64,000 nt of DNA from Paenarthrobacter sp. PH39-S1 (GTDB taxonomy: Bacteria > Actinomycetota > Actinomycetes > Actinomycetales > Micrococcaceae): assembly GCF_030063245.1 (NCBI RefSeq), contig NZ_JASISR010000002.1, positions 1 to 64,000 on the forward strand, in the 5' to 3' direction. Positions 34,461-43,530 of the stretch are shown in pieces. The notes under the pieces are model-generated. The model had not been told where the DNA came from, ran no database searches, and saw nothing but the letters and a program-made list of their open reading frames with translations. Position 1 is the first letter of the stretch. Every line of letters starts with the position of its first letter. Both the position numbers and the translations under genes were made by a program.

Positions 34461-37400
34461 CAGTACTGCACCTCCTGGCAACGCCGGCGGATGGTGGAAA
34501 CGTTGTCGCGCTGGTTTCCGGTGGGGCCAAGGTAGTTGAACGCGTAGGTCAGCTGGGCGTAGCCGCCGATCAGGTGCGAAGGCTTGATCAACAGCCGGGT
34601 CAGCGAGTTGTGGATGCCGCCGCGCCGCCCGGTCGCCTCAGACTTGGGCACATCGATGGTGCGCTCCTGGGCGTGGTAGACGTAGACCACGCCCTCCGGC
34701 ATGCGGTGGCTGACCACGGCCCGCGCCACGTAGACACCGTTGATGTTAACGCATTCGACCCAGTCGTTGTCCTTGGCCTCGATGGAAGCCGCATCCGCCG
34801 GGCTCATCCAGACGGTGGGTCCGCCGCGGGAGAGTGAGAGCATCAGCAGGTTGTCCTGGTATTCGGAGTGGATGGACCACTTCGAGTGCGGGGTCAGGTA
34901 GCGCACCACCACCTCCTTCGTCCCGTTCGGCCCCAGCTTCGGTTCGCCGAAGAGCCGTTGCATGTCCAGCGGCGGCCGGTAGATGGGCAGCGCCTCCCCG
35001 ACATCGCGGATCCAGTCGTGGTCGAGGAAGAAATGCATCCTCCCGGTGAGGGTGTGCCAGGGCTTGAGCCGCTCCACATTGATGGTGAAGGGGGAATAGC
35101 GCCGGCCGCCGGACTCCGATCCGGACCATTCCGGGGAGGTGATCACCGGCACGGGGCCCGCCTGGGTCTGGGCGAAGGTGATGAATTTCTCCTCGGATCC
35201 CTCCGCCAGATCGGCCAGCTTGCGGCCGGTGCGGATTTCCAGGTCCTTGAAGCCCTGCACCGCGAGGGAACCGTTGGTGGTCCCGGAGAACGCGAGGATG
35301 GCTTCGGCCATCTTCGCGTCCGTGTCTATCGCCGGACGTCCGTTGGCCGCGCCGCCGAGCATCACGCCGTTGGCGTGGCTGAGCCGGTCCAGGGCGCCCG
35401 CAAGCTTGTAATTGACGTTCTTGACGGTGAAGCCCAGCTTGTCGGCCAGCGGGCCGACGGCGGCAAGCTTGTCGGCGATGGCCGTATAGTCCCGCTCGAC
35501 GACGGAAAAGACGGGCATGTTCTGTCCCGGAACCGCCGGGACGCCGGGCTCCCGCCAGTCCCGGACGACCCCGCCGGGCTGGGCGATCTGGCCCGGAGTG
35601 TCGTGCTGGAGGGGCACGCTGACCAGATCGCGCCGGGTGCCCAAGTGGGTCTTGGCCTGCCGGGAAAATTCTTCCGCCAGCAGGTGGAAGGTCTCGAAGT
35701 CCGTCTTGGTTTCCCACGGCGGATCGATCGCGGGAGTGAAGGCGTGCACAAACGGGTGCATATCGGTGGATGAGAGGTCGTGCTTCTCATACCAGGTGGC
35801 CGCGGGGAAGACGATATCGGAGAGCAGCGTGGTGGAGGTCATCCGGAAATCGGCGGATACCAGCAGGTCGAGCTTGCCCTCCGGCGCCTGCTCATGCCAT
35901 TTCACGTCCCGCGGCTTGAGCCCTTCGGCATGGTCTTCGCCCATCACATTGTTGTGGGTTCCGAGCAGGTTACGGAGGAAGTACTCATTGCCCTTGGCCG
36001 AGGATCCGAACAGATTCGATCGCCACAGCACCAGGGTCCGCGGCCAGTTTTCCGGCGCGTCCACGTCCTCGATGGCGGCGGTCAGCGTCCGGTCCTTGAG
36101 CGCATCCGCGATATACGACGGCGTATCCTTCGCGGTGCCGGCCGCGACGGCGGCTTCCGCTTCGTCCGCGATGTCCAGCGGGTTCCTGCTGAACTGCGGG
36201 TAAAACGGCATCCACCCGAGCCTTGCGGACTGGGCGATGGTGTCCGCTGTGTGCATGCCGTCCAGGCTCCCCGACGAAAGCGGGGATTTCAGCGCGTCCG
36301 CCGAATAGCCGTCCTGGCGCCATTGATCCGTGTGCATGTACCAGTAGCCGGTGCCGATCATGGTCCGCGGCGGCCGGGCCCAGTCCAGGGCATTGGCTAT
36401 TGAAACCCAGCCGGTCGCCGGACGGGTCTTTTCCTGCCCCACATAGTGCGCCCAGCCGCCTCCGTTGCGGCCCATACAGCCGGTGAGCATGACCAGCGCC
36501 AGCACCGCCCGGTAGGTGGCATCGCCGTGGAACCATTGACAGATCCCGGCGCCCATGATGATCATCGAGCGGCCCTTTGACTGCTCGGCGTTGCGGGCGA
36601 ATTCCCGCGCCACGCGGATGCAGGCCTGCGCCGGGACGCTGGTGATTTCCTCCTGCCAGGCCGGGGTGTACGGGGTGCTTGAGTCGTCGTAGTCGGCGGC
36701 CCAGTCGCCGGGCAGCCCCGGCCGGCCGACGCCGTACTGGGCCAGCATGAGATCGAACACCGTGGTGACGAGGTGCCCGTCCACTCGTATGACCGGCACG
36801 CCGCGGCGCAGCACACTGCCGGCCCCGGCCGGGTCTTCGAAACAGGGCAGCAGGATTTCGGCGCTCTCGCCGGAGACTTCCAGCAGTGACAGCGCCGGAT
36901 CGACGCCCGCCAAGTCCAGGTTCCATTTGCCCTTGCCGGACTCGTTGTAGCGGAACCCCATCGATCCGTTGGGCACCACAGAGCGCCGGGTCAGCTTGTC
37001 AAAGAGCACTGTGCGGAAGGCCGGATCCTCCGCGCCGGCCTCCGCCGGGAGGTCAGCGGCAGTGAGGAACTTCGTCGGAACCAGCCCGCCGTCGTCGTGC
37101 TCCTCAATCCGCACCAGGAACGGCAGGTCCGTGTACTTCCTCACGTACTCGGAGAAGTACGGAACATCGCGGTCGACGAAGAATTCCTTGAGTATGACGT
37201 GGCCCATCGCCATGGCCAGGGCTGCGTCGGTTCCGGCCTGCGCGGGCAGCCACTCGTCCGCGAACTTGGTATTGTCCGCATAGTCGGGGCTGACGGAGAC
37301 CACCTTGGTCCCGCGGTAGCGCACCTCCGTCATCCAGTGCGCGTCCGGTGTACGGGTCACCGGGACGTTGGAACCCCACATCATCAGGTAGGTGGAGTCC

Positions 37401-38173
37401 CACCAGTCACCGGATTCCGGGACATCGGTCTGGTCACCGAACACCTGCGGACTGGCCACGGGAAGATCCGCGTACCAGTCGTAGAAGGAGGTCATCACCC
37501 CGCCGATCAGCTGAATGAACCGGTTGCCGACGGCGTGCGAGACCATGGACATCGCCGGAATCGGGGAAAAACCCGAGCAACGGTCCGGCCCGTACGTCTT
37601 GATCGTGTGGATGTGCGCGGCGGCCGCCATTTCGATGGCCTCCTGCCAGGAGAGCCGCACCAGCCCACCCTTACCGCGCGCCTGCTGGTAGCGCCGCCGT
37701 CGTACCGGGTCGGTGACCACGTCCGCCCAGGCCAGCACCGGATCCTTCAGCCTGCCCTTGGCCTCGCGGTACATTTCCACCAGCACGCCGCGGGCATACG
37801 GGAACCGGACCCGGGTGGGCGAATACGTGTACCAGGAGAACGCCGCCCCGCGCGGACAGCCCCGTGGCTCGTACTCGGGAGAGTCCGCCCCGACGGACGG
37901 ATAATCCGTCTGCTGCGACTCCCAGGTGATGATTCCGTCCTTGACGTAGACCTTCCAGGAGCAGGACCCGGTGCAGTTCACCCCGTGGGTGGACCGGACC
38001 ACCTTATCGTGGCTCCACCTGTCCCGGTAGAAGACATCGCCTTTCCTGCCGCCTTCACGGAAGACGGCCCGTCCATCATCGGTCTGGTCCCATTTCGTGA
38101 AGAACCGACCTAGTTTCAGCATTGCATCCGACGCCGGTCCATCGAATCCCGGCACAAACGGTCCGTCAGCCAT
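34460..38173 (-). CDS. narG: Respiratory nitrate reductase alpha subunit
   Basis: The 1237-residue catalytic subunit reduces nitrate to nitrite at a bis-MGD molybdenum site on the cytoplasmic side. The N-terminal FS0 cluster ligands are seen as HGVNCTGSCSWKVYV and PRGCPRGAAFSWY. The Mo-ligand region is SFYDWYADLPVASPQ, followed by QTDVPESGDWW. I choose ATG 38171-38173 since TAGGGT lies six bases upstream (leaderless); a GTG two codons earlier would sit against the promoter. It heads narGHJI, which supports anaerobic nitrate respiration. No nitrate transporter or MoCo gene is in the window. Confidence 0.97.
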   Translation of the reverse strand: MADGPFVPGFDGPASDAMLKLGRFFTKWDQTDDGRAVFREGGRKGDVFYRDRWSHDKVVRSTHGVNCTGSCSWKVYVKDGIITWESQQTDYPSVGADSPEYEPRGCPRGAAFSWYTYSPTRVRFPYARGVLVEMYREAKGRLKDPVLAWADVVTDPVRRRRYQQARGKGGLVRLSWQEAIEMAAAAHIHTIKTYGPDRCSGFSPIPAMSMVSHAVGNRFIQLIGGVMTSFYDWYADLPVASPQVFGDQTDVPESGDWWDSTYLMMWGSNVPVTRTPDAHWMTEVRYRGTKVVSVSPDYADNTKFADEWLPAQAGTDAALAMAMGHVILKEFFVDRDVPYFSEYVRKYTDLPFLVRIEEHDDGGLVPTKFLTAADLPAEAGAEDPAFRTVLFDKLTRRSVVPNGSMGFRYNESGKGKWNLDLAGVDPALSLLEVSGESAEILLPCFEDPAGAGSVLRRGVPVIRVDGHLVTTVFDLMLAQYGVGRPGLPGDWAADYDDSSTPYTPAWQEEITSVPAQACIRVAREFARNAEQSKGRSMIIMGAGICQWFHGDATYRAVLALVMLTGCMGRNGGGWAHYVGQEKTRPATGWVSIANALDWARPPRTMIGTGYWYMHTDQWRQDGYSADALKSPLSSGSLDGMHTADTIAQSARLGWMPFYPQFSRNPLDIADEAEAAVAAGTAKDTPSYIADALKDRTLTAAIEDVDAPENWPRTLVLWRSNLFGSSAKGNEYFLRNLLGTHNNVMGEDHAEGLKPRDVKWHEQAPEGKLDLLVSADFRMTSTTLLSDIVFPAATWYEKHDLSSTDMHPFVHAFTPAIDPPWETKTDFETFHLLAEEFSRQAKTHLGTRRDLVSVPLQHDTPGQIAQPGGVVRDWREPGVPAVPGQNMPVFSVVERDYTAIADKLAAVGPLADKLGFTVKNVNYKLAGALDRLSHANGVMLGGAANGRPAIDTDAKMAEAILAFSGTTNGSLAVQGFKDLEIRTGRKLADLAEGSEEKFITFAQTQAGPVPVITSPEWSGSESGGRRYSPFTINVERLKPWHTLTGRMHFFLDHDWIRDVGEALPIYRPPLDMQRLFGEPKLGPNGTKEVVVRYLTPHSKWSIHSEYQDNLLMLSLSRGGPTVWMSPADAASIEAKDNDWVECVNINGVYVARAVVSHRMPEGVVYVYHAQERTIDVPKSEATGRRGGIHNSLTRLLIKPSHLIGGYAQLTYAFNYLGPTGNQRDNVSTIRRRCQEVQY

Positions 38174-38179
38174 GGTCAC

Positions 38180-38185
38180 ACCCTA
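38180..38185 (-). promoter_or_regulatory. -10 box of the nar operon
   Basis: TAGGGT on the minus strand ends six bases before the narG ATG. A -35 is not clear, which would fit an activator-dependent promoter. Confidence 0.5.
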
Positions 38186-38245
38186 GGGTCTGTCGTCCTG
38201 CCGCGCTAGACCACTACGGCATACCGGCGCAGTAAAGGCAAATAC

Positions 38246-38260
38246 ATCCGGTGCCCGGAT
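38246..38260. promoter_or_regulatory. ATCCGG palindrome upstream of narG
   Basis: ATCCGG-TGC-CCGGAT is a perfect 6+3+6 repeat in the 118-bp gap between marR and narG. It may end marR transcription or bind a regulator; it does not resemble an FNR site. Confidence 0.4.
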
Positions 38261-38291
38261 ATATCCTCCTACTGGTCCGGGGGCAGCGGGG

Positions 38292-38741
38292 TCAGCGCGG
38301 CCACGGCCGGCCCTCCAGTGCTTCAATTTCCCGGTTGAACCGGGTCAGCAGCTCCGTCAGGCGGCCCATGTCCTCGACACTCCAGCCGCCCACCACGCGC
38401 TTGACGCCATCGGCATTAAGTTCGCGGTCCCGCGCCAGCTTTTCCAGCCCGGCCGGCGTCGGTCTGAATCTGCGGGCCATTCCGCCGTCAGGATCCGACG
38501 TCCGTTCCACCAACCCGTGCCGCTGCAGCGACGCGATTTGCCGGTTGATGGTGGAAACGTCCAGGGCAAAGGCCCCCGCCAGTTCCTTGAGGGTCATCGG
38601 GTCGCTGATCTCCAAACGTCCCAGCAGCACATACGCGGACCGCTCCAATGTCTGGTCACCGCTTTGCACGTGCAGATAGTGCCGGGACAGCAGTGTCAGC
38701 TCCCGCTCCATTATCTCGAACATTTCCCTCTTCGCGCGCAT
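38292..38741 (-). CDS. MarR-family transcriptional regulator
   Basis: From ATG 38739-38741, chosen for the GGAGGGG six bases upstream, the product is 149 residues. The winged helix covers MTLKELAGAFALDVSTINRQIASLQRHGLVER and the wing DPDGGMARRFRPTPAG. It diverges from an MFS exporter gene, so it probably represses that gene and responds to a substrate of the pump. Confidence 0.9.
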   Translation of the reverse strand: MRAKREMFEIMERELTLLSRHYLHVQSGDQTLERSAYVLLGRLEISDPMTLKELAGAFALDVSTINRQIASLQRHGLVERTSDPDGGMARRFRPTPAGLEKLARDRELNADGVKRVVGGWSVEDMGRLTELLTRFNREIEALEGRPWPR

Positions 38742-38915
38742 TCGTCCCCTCCGGTCCGCATCCGCAGATTCCACGAAAGTTGTAGTGCGCCCGAATCTGC
38801 CGGTCGGTCCTCAGTCTAGGGCGCGGTTCCCCCGCCGGGCGCGCACCATCAGCAGATTCTGAAGAATGCCCTGGAATGGCCTGGCGGCCGCTCCGCGCAC
38901 CGTATCCCACATGAC

Positions 38916-38950
38916 TATGTATTATGCATATTAAATGTATACTACACATT
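38916..38950. promoter_or_regulatory. AT-rich promoter/operator between marR and MFS genes
   Basis: A 29-bp AT-rich block bounded by TGTA and TACA contains nested palindromes (TATGCATA, GTATAC) and a -10-like TATACT at 38938-38943. It stands out from the GC-rich surroundings and is a likely MarR operator over the MFS promoter. Confidence 0.5.
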
Positions 38951-38984
38951 GAACAATTTTGAACTGCAATTCTTGAGGACCCCC

Positions 38985-40424
38985 ATGACCCAGCTGGCAA
39001 CAGCCCTCTCCCCGGTCTCGGCAACAAAGCCGCGCAACGCCGGGGTCATCATTTCCGCTTTGTGTTTCTGCGGCATCGTCGTCGCCCTGATGCAGACCCT
39101 CATCGTGCCGCTGATCCCACAGCTGCCCACACTGTTGAACACCTCGGCTTCGAACGCCTCCTGGGCCATCACCGCAACACTGCTCGCAGGCGCGGTAGTC
39201 ACCCCGGTCAGTGGCCGGCTGGGCGATATGCTCGGCAAACGGCGGATGCTGCTCATCAGCATGCTGTCGCTGATCATCGGCTCGCTTATCTGTGCGCTCT
39301 CGGCATCCTTCCCGCTGGTCCTGACCGGCCGGGTCCTGCAGGGTGCCGCAATGGGTGCCATTCCGCTGGGGATCAGCATTCTGCGCGATGAACTCCCGCC
39401 CGAGCGGGTGGGATCGGCCATGGCCATTGTCAGCGCAACCCTCGGTGTCGGCGGGGCGATCGGTCTACCATTGGCCGCCGTGATTGCCCAGGGCGGCAGC
39501 TGGCAGCTCCTCTTCTGGATATCCGCGGCCCTGGGCCTGCTCAGCGCCCTTGCCGTCATCGCCGTCGTTCCCGAATCTCCCGTCCACACCAAGGCACGCT
39601 TCGATTTCATTGGCGCGCTCGGCCTGAGCCTGGGTCTGGTTGCCCTGTTGCTCGCCGTCAGCAAGGGCAATGACTGGGGCTGGGAATCGGCAACAACCCT
39701 TGGCATGTTCGCCGCCGCCGCCGTCATCCTGGTGGCATGGGGTTTCATCGAATTGCGGACCGAGGCTCCGCTGGTGGATCTGCGGGTCTCCGCCCGCCGG
39801 CAGGTGCTCTTCACCAATCTGGCCTCGGTCATGGTCGGGTTCGCCATGTACGGAATGTCCCTTACTTTGCCGCAGCTGCTGATGTCTCCGAAAGCCACCG
39901 GCTACGGCTTGGGTCTGGACATGGTTCATGCCGGGCTGACGCTGGCGCCGGGCGGAATCATCATGATGCTGCTCTCCCCCGTTTCGGCACGCATTTCGGC
40001 CCGCCGCGGCCCGCGTATCACGCTGATGATCGGCGCGTTCGTCATCGCTGCCGGGTACTGTTTTGCGCTGCTGCTCAGTGGCGGAGTCTGGCAGATCATG
40101 GTGGCCGCAATGATCATCAGTGCGGGCATCGGTCTGGCCTATGCCTCGATGCCGGCCCTGATCATGGGGGCCGTGCCGGTCGGCGAAACAGCGTCCGCGA
40201 ACGGGCTGAATACCCTGATGCGCTCGGTCGGCACGTCGACGTCGGCCGCTGTGATGAGCGTGGTGCTCGCCAGTATGACGGTGTCGCAGGGCAGCGCTTC
40301 ACTCCCCTCCCACGCTGCATTTCAGCTGACGTTTGTGATTGGCATTGCCGCCGCCGTTCTGGCTGTTGTGCTGACTGCATTCATCCCCCGGCACACACGG
40401 TTCATTCCCCGGCACACATACTAG
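38985..40424 (+). CDS. MFS drug/solute exporter (DHA2-like)
   Basis: The start is ATG 38985, behind GAGGA; a TTG 12 codons upstream lacks a ribosome site. The 479-residue protein has about 14 hydrophobic segments and MFS motifs: GRLGDMLGKRRMLL (motif A), LTGRVLQGAAMGAIPLG and GSWQLLFWISAALGL. It resembles EmrB/QacA-type proton-driven exporters. The C-terminus ends in a seven-residue duplication (RFIPRHT). Divergence from marR suggests induced efflux. Confidence 0.9.
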   Translation: MTQLATALSPVSATKPRNAGVIISALCFCGIVVALMQTLIVPLIPQLPTLLNTSASNASWAITATLLAGAVVTPVSGRLGDMLGKRRMLLISMLSLIIGSLICALSASFPLVLTGRVLQGAAMGAIPLGISILRDELPPERVGSAMAIVSATLGVGGAIGLPLAAVIAQGGSWQLLFWISAALGLLSALAVIAVVPESPVHTKARFDFIGALGLSLGLVALLLAVSKGNDWGWESATTLGMFAAAAVILVAWGFIELRTEAPLVDLRVSARRQVLFTNLASVMVGFAMYGMSLTLPQLLMSPKATGYGLGLDMVHAGLTLAPGGIIMMLLSPVSARISARRGPRITLMIGAFVIAAGYCFALLLSGGVWQIMVAAMIISAGIGLAYASMPALIMGAVPVGETASANGLNTLMRSVGTSTSAAVMSVVLASMTVSQGSASLPSHAAFQLTFVIGIAAAVLAVVLTAFIPRHTRFIPRHTY

Positions 40425-40453
40425 TGGGCATTTGCGTTAGTTCGTCGGGGGTT
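40424..40453 (+). repeat. 30-bp inverted repeat, left copy
   Basis: Thirty bases starting GTGGGCATTTGCGTTAG match the reverse complement of 41171-41200 at 27 positions. The repeat starts at the last base of the MFS stop codon. Similarity ends sharply at both edges. Confidence 0.85.
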
Positions 40454-40573
40454 TGGATCCAGGCGGGTGGGTCGGTGGGGTGCCTTCGTCCGCAGCTGGT
40501 GCCGTCGCGATGACCGGGGTGCCGCAGCGGGGGCCCGGTCCGAAACCGGTGCCGTCGCGGGCGGACGGCCCGG

Positions 40574-40615
40574 GATCTGGCAGTGGCGATCTGGCAGTGG
40601 CGATCCGGTAGTGGC
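40574..40615. repeat. 14-bp tandem repeat, three copies
   Basis: GATCTGGCAGTGGC is present twice and then once with two changes. It lies at the start of the DUF559-like remnant. Confidence 0.85.
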
Positions 40616-40936
40616 GCTTCCCTTTTGGAGGGTGTTACCGCCCTGGACCGGATACTTGCAAGGCGCCCCCTGCCGGGAGAACTGAAATCCTGTCCTGTCC
40701 GCAGGGAGCAGATGGAAATTTCCTTGCTGCTGCTGCCGTCCGCCAGCCACATCGGACGGGTGCAGCGGGTGCTGGACTTCGCCGACGGACTCTCCGGGTC
40801 GCCCGGCGAATCGCCCAGCCGCGCTCACCTGCACATGCTCGGGTTGCCCGCACCGGAACCCCAGCACGAGGTCCGCCACGATCAGGACCGCGCTGGTTAC
40901 CTGGACTTCTACCGGAAGGTATTGCCAGGTATTTGA
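40583..40936 (+). pseudogene. DUF559/AbiEi-like protein remnant
   Basis: The translation includes EGVTALDRILARRPLPGE, VQRVLDFADGLSGSPGESPS and LGLPAPEPQHEVRHDQDRAG YLDFY. That is the middle of actinobacterial DUF559 (restriction-endonuclease-fold) proteins that often carry an AbiEi-like N-terminal domain. The N-terminal domain and the nuclease core after YLDFY are missing, and a stop occurs at 40934-40936. It is therefore a truncated relic, inside the segment bounded by 30-bp inverted repeats. Confidence 0.68.
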
Positions 40937-41019
40937 GTAACCGACAATTCGGGGGTGCGGCTGAACCGGGCATCTGCCCCATCCCGGCAGGGAACCGCCG
41001 GAGCAGGCGCCGGCTACCT

Positions 41020-41142
41020 CCGCACGGGCAGAGTCGTCGGTCTGAAGGCCGGCCGCGTCGCTTCGAACGTGGTGATGTCCCCGTGATGTCCGCTTCGTGG
41101 CGCAGCGTCAGCCCGATATCATCCAGGCCCTCCAGCAACCGC
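41020..41142 (-). pseudogene. 3-isopropylmalate dehydratase small subunit (leuD), C-terminal scrap
   Basis: On the minus strand, RLLEGLDDIGLTLRHEADIT is the LeuD C-terminal signature. After a short duplication that shifts the frame, the other frame gives TTFEATRPAFRPTTLPVR, the usual LeuD end. Only about 40 codons remain and leuC is not nearby, so this is displaced debris. Confidence 0.78.
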
Positions 41143-41170
41143 CAGCAAACACGACGAGGGACCGCAGCAT

Positions 41171-41200
41171 AACCCCCGACGAACCAACGAAAATACCCAC
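41171..41200 (-). repeat. 30-bp inverted repeat, right copy
   Basis: This is the reverse-complement partner of 40424-40453 (27 of 30 identical). It lies 45 bp beyond the recQ stop codon. Together the two enclose 717 bp of gene fragments. Confidence 0.85.
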
Positions 41201-41245
41201 TTGGAATGGCGTGATCCCTGCGGAGGCAGCGAATAGCTGCTGCCT

Positions 41246-43402
41246 TTAGCCTGCCTGCGCCAGCACCAGCGGTAACACCGCGCCGGCACCGGCCTGGCGC
41301 AGTGCCCGGCCCGCCACGGTGAGCGTCCAGCGGCTGTCCACCAGGTCATCGATGAGCAGGACAGGCTGACCGGCAAATGGTTCCAGCGCCTGTGCAAGCT
41401 CCGCGCCCACGCCGAACTGGTCCCAGACACCGGCCAAACGGTAGGCACTGTTTCCGCCGCGTTGTCCGGTGGGGCCGCCGTGCAGCAAACTCAACTCCCC
41501 CAGCAGCGGAAGATGCCCCACAGAGGAAATCCCCTCCGCCAGGGACCGCACGATGCGTGGCTTCGTGCGGGACGGAACCGCGACTATTGCCGCCGGCCTG
41601 CCCTCACCGCTCCAGCCGGACTGGCCCCAGTCCCGGAGGACCCCGACGCAGGCCTGCAGCAGGGCCGGATCGACGTCCGCATCCTCGGCCCCCGCGGCAA
41701 AGAGCGTGCGCAGCGCCCCGCCCCAGCCCAGGTCCGTCAGCCGCGAGAGGGCCCGCCCGGTTCCGTTCAACTCCTCCGGCTTGAGTTTCCCCTTGACCGG
41801 GACGCCGAGTCGGTCCATTCCGCTGGGCCACTGCAAGCGTGGCTCGACTATCACGCCGGCACGGCGGAGGGTCTCGCCCGCTTTTGACACCGCAGAGCTG
41901 TCCACCGCGTCCGAAAACCACCGGTCCGTGCAGTTGTCGCAGCGCCCGCACGGCGCAGCGGTGTCATCATCGAGCGCAGCGGCGAGGTACTCCATCCGGC
42001 AACCGGCAGTCTGCTCGTAAACGACCATCGAATCCTGCTCGTTCACGCGCGCAGCGGCAATCCGCCGGTAACGCTCCCCGTCGTATACCCAGGCCTGCCC
42101 CGTGGACCGCCAGCCGCCTGCCGCGCGCTCCACGGCGCCGTCGACGGCCAGCACCTTCAGCAGCAGCTCCAGGGGAGTCCGGCGCAGATCCACCCGGGCT
42201 TCCAAGGCCACCGTGGAGACGGGCCGACCGGCCTCCGCGAGCGCTTCGAGCACCGCGGCAGCCTTCTGCTCCGAGGGCATCGATGCCGTCGCAAAGTACT
42301 GCCAGATGTCCTTGTCCTCCGTGCCCGGAAGCAAGAGGACATCCGCGTTGGCGGACCCGCGCCCGGCGCGCCCGACCTGCTGGTAGTAGGCCACGGGCGA
42401 GGAAGGAGCACCCAAATGGAGCACGAAACCCAGATCCGGCTTGTCGAAGCCCATCCCCAGCGCGCTGGTCGCCACCAGGGCCTTCACACGGTTTTCCTTG
42501 AGCTTTTGTTCGGCCGATTCACGGTCCATCGGATCCGTCCGCCCGGTGTAGGGCAGAACCGCATGCCCCGCCTCCGCAAGCATCCTGGCGGTATCCTCGG
42601 CGGCGGAGACGGTGAGGGTATAGATGATGCCGCTGCCCGGCAGTTCGTCCAGATGTGTGAGCAGCCAGCCGAGCCGGTCGCGGGAATCAGGCAACCGGAG
42701 AACCCCCAGCCGCAGCGATTCGCGGGCCAGTCCGCCGCGGATGGTGAAGACGTCCGTTCCCAGCTGTTCCTCGATATCCGCGACGACGCGCGAGTTGGCT
42801 GTCGCTGTGGTGGCGAGTACGGGCACATCTTCCGGCAGCCGGGCGATCAGGTCCGCGATCCGCCGGTAATCGGGCCGGAAATCATGCCCCCAGTCGGAAA
42901 TGCAGTGCGCCTCATCAATCACCAGCAGACCGGTCCGGCGGACCAGCTCCGGCAGTTGGTTCTCGCGGAACGAAGGGTTTGTAAGCCGCTCCGGCGACAC
43001 CAGCAGCACATCCACCTCGTCCGCCGCAAGCGCTTCGCGCACCAGATCCCACTCGGTCGTGTTGGCAGAGTTAATGGCCATGGCGCGAACCCCGGCCCGC
43101 TCGGCAGCCGCCACCTGGTCCCGCATCAGCGCCAGCAGAGGAGACACGATGAGCGTCGGACCGGCGCCGCGGGCCCGCAGCAGCAACGACGCGACGAAGT
43201 AGACTGCCGACTTTCCCCAGCCGGTGCGCTGGACCACCAATGCCCGCCGGCCAGCGTCGACCAGCGCCTCAATGGCTTCAAACTGCCCGTCGTGGAATTG
43301 GGCGCCCGGGGAACCAACAAGTTTGCAGAGGACGGCCAGGGCCTGTTCGCGGGTGGACCGGCCGGAATCGTGTGTCTGGGGTCGAAGGCTTTGCTGCATC
43401 AT
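41246..43402 (-). CDS. RecQ-type helicase fused to a phosphoribosyltransferase-like domain
   Basis: This 718-residue protein has an N-terminal RecQ motor: Walker A RTGWGKSAVYF (about residue 60), DEAH box LLVIDEAHCISDWGHDFRP (about 163) and motif VI YYQQVGRAGRG. A zinc-binding segment follows (CRMEYL...CGRCDNC). The last about 110 residues contain VLLIDDLVDSRWTLTVAGRAL, which matches the PRPP-binding loop of phosphoribosyltransferases. The motor unwinds DNA 3' to 5' in repair. The role of the C-terminal domain is unknown. This layout recurs in actinobacteria. Confidence 0.9.
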   Translation of the reverse strand: MMQQSLRPQTHDSGRSTREQALAVLCKLVGSPGAQFHDGQFEAIEALVDAGRRALVVQRTGWGKSAVYFVASLLLRARGAGPTLIVSPLLALMRDQVAAAERAGVRAMAINSANTTEWDLVREALAADEVDVLLVSPERLTNPSFRENQLPELVRRTGLLVIDEAHCISDWGHDFRPDYRRIADLIARLPEDVPVLATTATANSRVVADIEEQLGTDVFTIRGGLARESLRLGVLRLPDSRDRLGWLLTHLDELPGSGIIYTLTVSAAEDTARMLAEAGHAVLPYTGRTDPMDRESAEQKLKENRVKALVATSALGMGFDKPDLGFVLHLGAPSSPVAYYQQVGRAGRGSANADVLLLPGTEDKDIWQYFATASMPSEQKAAAVLEALAEAGRPVSTVALEARVDLRRTPLELLLKVLAVDGAVERAAGGWRSTGQAWVYDGERYRRIAAARVNEQDSMVVYEQTAGCRMEYLAAALDDDTAAPCGRCDNCTDRWFSDAVDSSAVSKAGETLRRAGVIVEPRLQWPSGMDRLGVPVKGKLKPEELNGTGRALSRLTDLGWGGALRTLFAAGAEDADVDPALLQACVGVLRDWGQSGWSGEGRPAAIVAVPSRTKPRIVRSLAEGISSVGHLPLLGELSLLHGGPTGQRGGNSAYRLAGVWDQFGVGAELAQALEPFAGQPVLLIDDLVDSRWTLTVAGRALRQAGAGAVLPLVLAQAG

Positions 43403-43530
43403 CCCCTCAGTATTCCAGCCTGCCCTGACACGATGCCCTTGCCTGCCGGACGGTGTGGATAAGTCTGCTCAGCGCTCCACCCCGGCAAGCGCTCCGCACT
43501 TTGCAGGTCCGCTCGCGTTACGCTAGGCAC

